NCBI GenBank assembly: GCA_045118335.1 | Contig: JBGUXY010000081.1 | Coordinates: 1 to 8,749, forward strand | Reading direction: 5' to 3' | DNA: 8,749 bases | Source: W1P20-047 sp045118335 | GTDB lineage: Bacteria; Actinomycetota; Coriobacteriia; Coriobacteriales; Eggerthellaceae | Part shown: positions 1 to 6,119 of the stretch, piece after piece | Layout of the letters: each line of letters starts with the position of its first letter | How positions within the stretch are numbered: the first letter of the stretch is position 1 | The notes under the pieces: model-generated | Told to the model about the DNA's origin: nothing | Database searches by the model: none | What the model saw: only the letters and a program-made list of their open reading frames with translations | Program-made: the position numbers and the translations under genes

Positions 1-9
1 TTTTGTTTG

Positions 10-57
10 CTCCGTTTTCTCGGCCAGGGCCTAAAGGCCCCGTCCTCCAAAACGGAG
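10..57. repeat. Nested inverted repeat at the window start
   Basis: The outer arms are CTCCGTTTT (10-18) and AAAACGGAG (49-57), a perfect 9-bp match. Inside them sits a second perfect hairpin, GGGCC (27-31), loop TAAA, GGCCC (36-40). The T and A runs lie on the inner side of the outer stem and no T tract follows on either strand, so it does not look like a normal intrinsic terminator. It could be part of a structured RNA linked to the RT gene, the end of an upstream transcript, or a recombination or binding site. The repeat itself is clear; its role is not. Confidence 0.6.
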
Positions 58-185
58 TTGGTCAACCCGTAAAAACTTCACGCCGTGGCGATATCGAGTC
101 AAATAGCTCAATTTGCTTTTAAAGCTCCTCATCATGTGATTGGAATACTGCCGGAGAGCATCGTTCGGCGTCTTTTTCAAAGTGT

Positions 186-213
186 TTGGCCTGTCGCAAT
201 TTTGCACTACTAT
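186..213 (+). promoter_or_regulatory. Weak sigma70-type promoter candidate for the RT gene
   Basis: TTGGCC (186-191) and TACTAT (208-213) match the -35 and -10 consensus at four of six bases each, with a 16-base spacer. A transcript from here would have a leader of about 75 bases. An overlapping alternative is TTGCAC (202-207) with AATACT (226-231), spacer 18. Neither is strong and the area is AT-rich, so chance matches are expected. Confidence 0.25.
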
Positions 214-281
214 GAGTATCCAACGAATACTGCATCAGTGACAAATTTTTGGAAGAAGCAAACGATCGCTCGCGTTGGTAC

Positions 282-288
282 AGGAAGG
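282..288 (+). promoter_or_regulatory. Ribosome binding site fixing the RT-nitrilase start
   Basis: AGGAAGG lies 8 bases before the ATG at 297. This favours the ATG over the in-frame TTG at 249, which is 16 codons upstream and has no purine-rich site in front of it. Confidence 0.75.
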
Positions 289-296
289 CAACGGTC

Positions 297-3200
297 ATGA
301 CAAATAAATACGATGGTACTCAAGCAGCCAAGCACTTGGCCCAGGCATTCAAGAAGCTCAAGTCGAGCCTGTTCTTCGACAAGACGCGCCCGATACTCCG
401 ATTGAAAATCATGGAGTACGAAGGTGGGACATCCGCCGACGACAAGACGAGTTTCCGCGCGAAAATTGAGGAGCTCGCAAATATGCTCGAATATGGCACG
501 GATGCTGAATGGGATGAGGTTGTCAAGAGAGTCTGCGAAAGCGTGTCGGTTGCGGTATATCCCAAACACGTTGCCGACCAACCAGCCTCCGCCGACGAAG
601 GGGATGGCGAGTGGAGGTTCGTCCCCAACATGAATGTAGGCTCTCCGACAGTCGACAAGATACAGCTCTTCATCGACATGAACGTCGAGGGATTCCTACT
701 CGGGACGCTCTGGGTGATGCTCGTGGGCGCCGGCCTTGACGAAAAGTTCGGAGAATGTTCCTACGGCAACCGCTTGCGCAAGGACGTCGGCAAAAACGGT
801 ACGCTGACGTGGTCGCCATACCTGTTCGAGCCCTATTTCTCGCAGTACGAGAAATGGCGCGACGGCGCGTTAGACCTTGCCGAGAGGACACGCAACGACG
901 ATAAGTTGGACGTGCTGATGCTCACGCTCGACTTCCGGGCGTTTTTCTATTCGGTGGACATGCGAGATGACGACTGGAGCTGCCTGCTCGAAGAATCAGG
1001 AATGAGACCTGATAACGGAAGAAGCCCGTGGAAAACATGCCAGCGCCTGAACGGGCTCGTAAAGGCGGTGGTCGAGACCTACTCCGACAAGCTGTCCAGC
1101 AGCTCGAGAGAACACCGCAACGTGTTGCCGATAGGCTTCCCGCCCTCCCAGATCATATCCAACTGGTGTCTCGACAAGTTCGATCGGGCGATGAACGACC
1201 AGATCAACCCGCTCTTCTACGGCCGGTACGTCGACGACGTGATCATCGTCGAGAAAGTCGAGCACAATTCCGAGCTGCGGGAGAAATGGGAGCAGGGATT
1301 GCTCGGGGCAGAAGATGTTTTCTCGCACATCTTCCTGAGCCAGCCTGGGACGCTTTTTAGCATCGGGGGCGAGCCCGGCGACGGTGAAGACGTCGACGTT
1401 CGCGGGCTTGCCACCGACGAAGACGCCTCTGGCAGAGACCAGCTGACGGAGAGCGGAAACGGCCTGTTGGTAAACAGGGAATACGTGAACGCACAGAACT
1501 CCAGAATTGAAGTGCAGGGCGCGAAAGTAAAGGTGTTCTACTTCGACAAAGACGCCCCATACGCGCTCATCCAACAGTTCCGCGAGGAGATAGCGAGGAA
1601 CTCGAGCGCATTCAAGCTGATGCCGAACGTGAAGAGCCTGAGCCTCAAGGACAGCTACTCGCTCATATACGACATGCAGAGGGGCGATTCCCCCAACAAG
1701 TTCAGGGAGGTCGAAGGCATCGACATCAACTCCTTCGAACTCTCGAAGTTCCTAGGGCAGGTAGAGAGAATCGGGCCGCTGCTCGGCTCCGACGCCCGTC
1801 GGGAGCAATTCTGCGACGAAGTGCTTTCCTTGCTCGAACCCTCCAGTGCTATACGCTTCTACGCTCTGTGGGAAAGGCTCTTCGAGATTGCCATCTCGTT
1901 CGGGAACGATGCCATGCTCAAAAAGCTCGTCGAGCGCATAATGGGGGCGATAGCCGAGCTCGAAGTCGTCATAGACGGATCGGACCCCCAATGCGACGTG
2001 CTGGCAGAATTCGCGGCTCGGCTGCAGTTCGACAAGCCCGAAGGAAAACCTGGCCGGCTGACTCTCGAGGTCCGGAGGACCCTTTTGCGAGCCCTGGAAT
2101 CCTGCCTGGCAAGGTCGACGGCGCTTCTGTGGGGAAAAGCATCGGACAAAGCCTGCGAAACAGCGCAGGAATTGCTTTCTAAAGGCGAGCAAGAGGGACA
2201 ATTCTCCCCATCGGGCGCAGATACCGGAGGCGCAGACCCAGCAACTGACAGCGAGATCTTGAGCGTCGGACGCCTCAATTCCCTTCGCCGCCTCACGTGC
2301 GAAACGTACATGCTCGACAAATACGCAGTTCCCGTGCTCCCGCATTTCATCGTTCCCGCCCTCATCGAAAACCTCCGCAATGACGGCATGGCGGAATACC
2401 GGTTGACGGAGCTGTCCGACACGCAACGGCTGCTTGCCTCCGCTGACCAGAACGCTTTCCGTGAAGAACCGTCCGGATGGCATCCGAAATCCGGCACGCC
2501 CCTGTTCCCCTATATTGTGAAGGCCAATAACCTCGAGTTCTCGTATTACATCTGGAGGATTGAAGGCGGGGATGCCTTCCCATCACCGAAAGAGGTCGAC
2601 AAGTTCGTGAAAAGGAGCTACCGCCTCCTGAACTACTTCGCCGAAGAAGATGCGTTGTCCGCTAACGAGCAGGAGGTGCTCGTCGAGCGCCTTGGCGGCA
2701 CGACCCCGCCCCAGTTCGTCGTGTCAGTCCCCTCGGGGAAGAGCGGGCTCGAGAATATGCGGGTGGCTTTGGCGAACATTAAACTCGATGACGCCCTGGT
2801 GGAGGACAACCTTCTCGGCCGGCCCGACTTGAACCACGGCCGCTACTCAGCCATCGCCGGAATAGCGGAGCAGGCCAAGCGCGAGGGGGCTAACATGCTC
2901 GTGCTCCCCGAGCTCTGCGTCCCTTACCCATGGCTGAAAAAGCTGGTGGACTTCTCCGCGAACAACGACATCGCCGTCGTATGCGGCGTGGAGCACGTGA
3001 CCAGCGCGCCCGTCCTCGAGGGAGGCAAGAAGCGCGCCTTGAACCTCACAGCGGTAATCTTGCCGTACGAGAAGGAGACGTACCGGTTCGCGAAGCTGAC
3101 GCTGCATCAGAAGGCCCACCTCGCGCCGCACGAGCGCTCCCTCATAGAAAACGCCGGCCACGAGTCCGTTGAGGGAACTTCCTTCGAGCTCTACCATTGG

Positions 3201-3632
3201 CGCGACGCCTGGTTCCCGGTCTACTGCTGCTTCGAATTGACCTCCATCAGGGAGCGCTCGCTATTCTCTGCCTACACTGACATGCTGGTAGCTGTGGAGT
3301 GGAACCCCGACACCAACTACTTCTCGAACATCATGGGATCGCTTGCGCGCGACCTGTCGTGTTGCTGCGTCCAGGTGAATAACTCCCGCTACGGCGACAG
3401 CCGTGTGACCATGCCCGACAAGACGGAGCTGATGGACCTGGTGAAAGTGAAAGGAGGGCTCAACTCCACGGTCTTGGTTGGAAGCATTGACATTGCCCGA
3501 ATCAGAGATTGCCAGCTGAAGCTTGACGGCGGGAAGCTTAAACCGCCCGCGCCGGATTTCGACAGGGGCATCGCAAGGCTTAAAGTCGATGGAACGCTCG
3601 CAGGCAAGATTGCGAATGGCGATATTCCGTAA
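297..3632 (+). CDS. Class 1 defence-associated reverse transcriptase with C-terminal nitrilase domain (DRT, UG1/UG5/UG6 type)
   Basis: This 1111-residue protein joins two enzyme domains. The RT palm and fingers occupy about residues 100-430. They show YGNRL (156-160), motif A with D212 and D221, motif B LPIGFPPSQ (277-285), the catalytic YVDD (311-314) and a thumb-side KVKVFYF (410-416). Residues about 445-815 are mostly helical by composition and match no domain I recognise. A nitrilase (carbon-nitrogen hydrolase) domain runs from about 821 to 1060, with the triad E872 (LPELC), K939 (QKAHLAPHE) and C978 (CCFE). Both active sites look intact. Class 1 DRTs with this RT-nitrilase order are known phage-defence proteins; RT substrate, template and nitrilase substrate cannot be read from the sequence. 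The ATG at 297 is chosen for its AGGAAGG site. Only 55 bases separate it from the converging Shedu gene. I cannot tell UG1, UG5 and UG6 apart by eye, and no separate partner gene is adjacent. Confidence 0.93.
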   Translation: MTNKYDGTQAAKHLAQAFKKLKSSLFFDKTRPILRLKIMEYEGGTSADDKTSFRAKIEELANMLEYGTDAEWDEVVKRVCESVSVAVYPKHVADQPASADEGDGEWRFVPNMNVGSPTVDKIQLFIDMNVEGFLLGTLWVMLVGAGLDEKFGECSYGNRLRKDVGKNGTLTWSPYLFEPYFSQYEKWRDGALDLAERTRNDDKLDVLMLTLDFRAFFYSVDMRDDDWSCLLEESGMRPDNGRSPWKTCQRLNGLVKAVVETYSDKLSSSSREHRNVLPIGFPPSQIISNWCLDKFDRAMNDQINPLFYGRYVDDVIIVEKVEHNSELREKWEQGLLGAEDVFSHIFLSQPGTLFSIGGEPGDGEDVDVRGLATDEDASGRDQLTESGNGLLVNREYVNAQNSRIEVQGAKVKVFYFDKDAPYALIQQFREEIARNSSAFKLMPNVKSLSLKDSYSLIYDMQRGDSPNKFREVEGIDINSFELSKFLGQVERIGPLLGSDARREQFCDEVLSLLEPSSAIRFYALWERLFEIAISFGNDAMLKKLVERIMGAIAELEVVIDGSDPQCDVLAEFAARLQFDKPEGKPGRLTLEVRRTLLRALESCLARSTALLWGKASDKACETAQELLSKGEQEGQFSPSGADTGGADPATDSEILSVGRLNSLRRLTCETYMLDKYAVPVLPHFIVPALIENLRNDGMAEYRLTELSDTQRLLASADQNAFREEPSGWHPKSGTPLFPYIVKANNLEFSYYIWRIEGGDAFPSPKEVDKFVKRSYRLLNYFAEEDALSANEQEVLVERLGGTTPPQFVVSVPSGKSGLENMRVALANIKLDDALVEDNLLGRPDLNHGRYSAIAGIAEQAKREGANMLVLPELCVPYPWLKKLVDFSANNDIAVVCGVEHVTSAPVLEGGKKRALNLTAVILPYEKETYRFAKLTLHQKAHLAPHERSLIENAGHESVEGTSFELYHWRDAWFPVYCCFELTSIRERSLFSAYTDMLVAVEWNPDTNYFSNIMGSLARDLSCCCVQVNNSRYGDSRVTMPDKTELMDLVKVKGGLNSTVLVGSIDIARIRDCQLKLDGGKLKPPAPDFDRGIARLKVDGTLAGKIANGDIP

Positions 3633-3687
3633 ACGAAAGCGGGTTGCGCATACGACATCGACAACCTAAAACAACATTCATTTCCAT

Positions 3688-4851
3688 TTAGCGATCACCG
3701 ATGATGGCCTCAATCATGCGTGACAGCCCGGACAGCAGGTCGTCGTAGGTAAGGATGTCGGCAATGCGGCTGTACTGCCGACGAATAATCTCGAAATCCC
3801 GCTGTTCCTCCTCGTCCAGCTCGCAATGACCCAGCAGAAACAAACCTCGGGGGTTGACAAACCGCAGCCTCACGCCTTCCGGCAACCTCGCCCCATAGCG
3901 CTCTGTCAGCTTCTTCTCTCCCTCAGGGCCCCAGTTAAGCAGGTAGTGAATGTATTTCTCGATTTGCGCGATACCACCGGTGAGCTCCCGTGCCGGGATG
4001 TAGTTGTCCCTATATTTCCGCGCCATGATGAGGTGGTGCTTGGCGAACGCCTTCTTGATCTCCAGCACGTCCACATTGCCCGCCGCGTCAATCAGTAAGA
4101 AGTCGATTTCGCGATCCTTGCCGTGGATGACATCGCGAACCTTTGCCTTCGGTATGACGCTCACATACTGCGGAAAGAGAGTCGGCAGTATCTCGAGAAT
4201 CCGCTTCTGCCAGGCCTCCTCGGGCGCACTCTCACCTTGGTTTAGAAGAGATTCAAGCATATCACGTGTATCGAGAAGGGTCTCGATTCGGCTCTGGTCG
4301 AGCATGGCAGATCGGAGGTCAAACAAGTCGAACGCAGACTTGCGCTTTGACTTGTAACGCTTCTCGTATTCCGCCGAGAAGTCCTTCGCTGGCGTAAGGT
4401 AATCTTGCACGTAGCTCTCGATGACCGTATCCCCGTAGCGCTCGAGCTCGACCGTCGTCGGAAACCTCTCCAAAAGGCTGGTGAAGACATCCATGGGAAT
4501 GGCGCACTCCGCATCGCCCCCGACGATAATTCGCTCCTCAGACGGGTCCACGACCTTGGCTATCTTGCGAAACACGGACGTATGCCGGTTGTAGCCCACG
4601 CAAAACATTCGCCAGTCGAGCTTCACCACGCGATCTATCAACACATCTTGGCTGATGCCGAAAACTCTTCCGCTAACGACGCGATAACCCTCGTAATCGC
4701 CACTTGCGTACGACGCGAACCGAAAGACGAGAACCTGCGCATCGTCATCATGGGAAACGAGGTCTTCCTGAACGAAAGTGAACACGCGCTTAATCGTTAT
4801 CGACAAGTCATCCTGAAGCGAAGAGCGCAGCTGCCTTACTGAAAGAGGCAT
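3688..4851 (-). CDS. sduA: Shedu anti-phage nuclease (SduA, DUF4263)
   Basis: This 387-residue protein is about the usual length for Shedu, a single-gene phage-defence nuclease. The C-terminal DUF4263 core spans about residues 205-375. It includes EEAWQ (211-215), the PD-(D/E)xK nuclease residues D250 (REIDFLL) and E264-x-K266 (VLEIKKA), Q296 in GGIAQIEKY, and the terminal YDDLL (369-373). Residues 1-200 form the variable N-terminal part, which in this family is thought to control or sense. The start is well fixed: an in-frame stop lies 7 codons upstream (4870-4872). There is no Shine-Dalgarno site before this ATG, and the start lies inside the end of the small gene at 4836-4985, so translation is probably coupled to that gene. 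Family and catalytic motifs are seen in the sequence; cleavage of phage DNA is known of the family, not shown here. Confidence 0.88.
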   Translation of the reverse strand: MPLSVRQLRSSLQDDLSITIKRVFTFVQEDLVSHDDDAQVLVFRFASYASGDYEGYRVVSGRVFGISQDVLIDRVVKLDWRMFCVGYNRHTSVFRKIAKVVDPSEERIIVGGDAECAIPMDVFTSLLERFPTTVELERYGDTVIESYVQDYLTPAKDFSAEYEKRYKSKRKSAFDLFDLRSAMLDQSRIETLLDTRDMLESLLNQGESAPEEAWQKRILEILPTLFPQYVSVIPKAKVRDVIHGKDREIDFLLIDAAGNVDVLEIKKAFAKHHLIMARKYRDNYIPARELTGGIAQIEKYIHYLLNWGPEGEKKLTERYGARLPEGVRLRFVNPRGLFLLGHCELDEEEQRDFEIIRRQYSRIADILTYDDLLSGLSRMIEAIIGDR

Positions 4852-4985
4852 GTTGACAACGCATACCGTTCAAGACGCCCCTCGTCGTCCAAGCCAAGCC
4901 CGAGCCTCGCGAGCATGCGCTCGTCCATGTACGAAGGCCTGTATTCGAATAGAGTTTCGCGCCCATCGTCGCAAAATGAAATCAT
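4836..4985 (-). CDS. Small hypothetical protein (49 aa) coupled to Shedu
   Basis: I do not recognise this protein. It begins MISFCDDGRETLFEY, is rich in acidic residues and leucine, and has no signal peptide, membrane segment or cysteine pair suggesting metal binding. The start at 4985 is chosen because AGGAGG (4992-4997) sits 6 bases before it. Two upstream in-frame ATGs (4991 and 5018) either abut or precede that site. It overlaps the Shedu start by 16 bases in a different frame. Since Shedu has no ribosome binding site of its own, ribosomes finishing here may restart on it. It could be a regulator or accessory of Shedu, a mere translation leader, or the front part of a longer protein split by a frameshift. 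Strong ribosome binding site and promoter position support expression; function is unknown. Confidence 0.6.
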   Translation of the reverse strand: MISFCDDGRETLFEYRPSYMDERMLARLGLGLDDEGRLERYALSTCLFQ

Positions 4986-4991
4986 TATCAT

Positions 4992-4997
4992 CCTCCT
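4992..4997 (-). promoter_or_regulatory. Strong ribosome binding site of the small gene before Shedu
   Basis: AGGAGG read on the minus strand, 6 bases before the ATG at 4985. It is the only good Shine-Dalgarno site available to the small gene and Shedu together, so it probably drives both. Confidence 0.7.
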
Positions 4998-5038
4998 GGA
5001 GACGGGTTGTTTCGGCATCGTCGCTTGCCTTGCATGTG

Positions 5039-5067
5039 ATTATACGCAAGACGATCAAGTCACTCAG
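5039..5067 (-). promoter_or_regulatory. Promoter of the small gene-Shedu operon
   Basis: On the minus strand a perfect -10 box TATAAT (5044 down to 5039) lies 17 bases after CTGAGT (5067 down to 5062), which keeps the TGA core of a -35 box (three of six bases match). Transcription would begin near 5032, giving a leader of about 47 bases that contains AGGAGG. The site lies in the 112-base gap between this operon and the ATP-grasp gene leader, so the gap must also hold the divergent promoter for the ATP-grasp gene. I do not see that one clearly. Confidence 0.55.
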
Positions 5068-5097
5068 ATTCCCGCCTGACCCGCAGCAACGAGCGAC

Positions 5098-5124
5098 CCT
5101 CCGATAATCGGCGGTTATCGGAGG
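5098..5124 (+). promoter_or_regulatory. Shared 22-base leader element, copy 1 (perfect inverted repeat over the ribosome binding site)
   Basis: The arms CCTCCGATAA (5098-5107) and TTATCGGAGG (5115-5124) match perfectly over 10 bp around the loop TCGGCGG. The right arm ends in GGAGG, the ribosome binding site, 5 bases before the ATG at 5130. If transcribed as a whole, the left-arm CCTCC would pair with GGAGG and hide it. As DNA it is equally a typical dyad operator. Bases 5103-5124 are repeated without change in the leader of the facing ATPase gene (8406-8427, minus strand). Confidence 0.85.
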
Positions 5125-5129
5125 TTGGG

Positions 5130-6119
5130 ATGCTGGAATGGAAAAAGCTGGTAGTAGTATCCGATCCGAAAGAGAAAAGGAGAGAGTACTCTATCGAGCG
5201 AAACGACTCAGAAGGTTATTCGCAGACTATCATTAGCGATATCGAAGACGCTTTGGCGCAACTTGCCGACGAGGTTTTCGTGGTGGACGATATCGAGGAG
5301 TTTGCTCGCTCTGCGGACAAGCTCAGCGATGCTATAGTTGTGCCCTGTTATTTCGGCTCTGCCTCCAGGACGTCGAAGGCCCTCGTGCCAGCGATCTGCG
5401 AGGCTACGGGTATACCTTATATCGGAGCAGACTCGTATGTTCATGCCCTTTGCAATGACAAATACTTCAGCCGAATCTACGGAAGAGATTTCGGGCTGAG
5501 GGTATCAGAGGCGGTGCTCGTCAGCGACCCGGCTGATTTGGAGCGCTCGACAATTGATCGTCTCCGCTTGCCGGTGGTCGTAAAGCCGAATTTTGGCGGC
5601 GGCTCCAACGGGATAGACGCAATCAGCCTCTGCGGCACGCATAAGGAGGCGCGGAATCTGGCACGGAAGTTGCTGGCTTTTCAGGGCGTCCCTATTGTGG
5701 TCGAGACGTATGTGCCGGGAGAAGAAGTTCAGGTGATATTCGCAAAGCTTCCCGACGGGTCGACCATCGTCGAACAGGTCGAAATACTCATCGACGGCAA
5801 GCGCTATTACGAGTCGGAATTGTTCGACATGTCGGTAAAGAAACGTAAGCGGCAACCTGTTTCCTTTGAGGTCGTTAAGAGCATTCGCCCCGACGATATC
5901 GCCATCATGCAGTCGGTGTTCGACTCCTTTTCGCCAACAGGATTCATGCGCGTTGACTGCCGAGTCAACTGCAGCGGCGAGGCGACGCTGCTCGAGCTTT
6001 CGCCCGATTGTTCTCTTGGACGTGGTAGTGGGATGTTCTGTGCGTTCAGGGAGCACGGCTTCGATTATGCAGGTATGTTTGAAGCCCTCATCCGTGCTGC
6101 GCTATCAACGCGTCGCTGA
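5130..6119 (+). CDS. ATP-grasp ligase of the D-alanine-D-alanine ligase type
   Basis: This 329-residue protein has the length and motif order of D-Ala-D-Ala ligase-like ATP-grasp enzymes, which join a carboxylate to an amine through an acyl-phosphate. An N-terminal pre-ATP-grasp domain (about 1-105) contains GIPYIGADSYVHALCNDK, matching the family's lead-in to the ATP-binding part. Then come the nucleotide-binding lysine and loop VVVKPNFGGGSNGI (149-162), ETYVPGEEVQV, and the metal-binding end with R274-x-D276 and E289. The last motif normally reads E-x-N, but here it is ELSPD, with Ser291 where Asn is expected. The ligase would be cytoplasmic; its substrate is unknown. A housekeeping cell-wall ligase is unlikely given the defence setting and the leader shared with the facing ATPase gene. 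GGAGG 5 bases before the ATG supports the start. The last 32 bases overlap the end of that ATPase gene. Confidence 0.87.
   Translation: MLEWKKLVVVSDPKEKRREYSIERNDSEGYSQTIISDIEDALAQLADEVFVVDDIEEFARSADKLSDAIVVPCYFGSASRTSKALVPAICEATGIPYIGADSYVHALCNDKYFSRIYGRDFGLRVSEAVLVSDPADLERSTIDRLRLPVVVKPNFGGGSNGIDAISLCGTHKEARNLARKLLAFQGVPIVVETYVPGEEVQVIFAKLPDGSTIVEQVEILIDGKRYYESELFDMSVKKRKRQPVSFEVVKSIRPDDIAIMQSVFDSFSPTGFMRVDCRVNCSGEATLLELSPDCSLGRGSGMFCAFREHGFDYAGMFEALIRAALSTRR

Larger units (their letters stand above)
1..296. other. AT-rich leader region upstream of the RT-nitrilase gene
   Basis: I see no convincing protein gene here. A GTG-started frame of 71 codons covers 85-300, but it has no Shine-Dalgarno site, resembles nothing I know and runs into the RT gene in another frame. 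The stretch is visibly richer in A and T than the genes beside it. It holds a nested inverted repeat at 10-57, a weak promoter candidate at 186-213 and the ribosome binding site of the RT gene at 282-288. Several defence-associated RT families (for example DRT2) have a structured non-coding RNA just upstream of the RT gene, so a non-coding RNA here is possible. Nothing in the sequence proves one. Confidence 0.5.

Noticed and set aside
249..296. TTG start giving the RT protein 16 extra residues
   Set aside because: No ribosome binding site precedes it, while the ATG at 297 has AGGAAGG 8 bases upstream.
85..300. 71-codon GTG frame upstream of the RT gene
   Set aside because: No Shine-Dalgarno site, no recognisable motif, and it overlaps the RT start in another frame.
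996..1574. 192-codon antisense frame across the RT active-site region
   Set aside because: It mirrors the conserved RT motifs on the other strand and has no features of its own.
1752..2483. 243-codon frame antisense to the RT-nitrilase gene
   Set aside because: It lies fully inside a clear gene; long antisense frames are expected in GC-rich coding DNA, and it shows no domain motif.
3642..3666. Stem GGTTG/CAACC between the RT and Shedu genes as a terminator
   Set aside because: Only 5 pairs with a 15-base loop and no T tract on either strand.
5103..5108. GATAAT in the shared leader as a -10 promoter box
   Set aside because: It matches five of six bases, but neither copy has a fair -35 box at 16-18 bases, and the dyad explains the conservation better.
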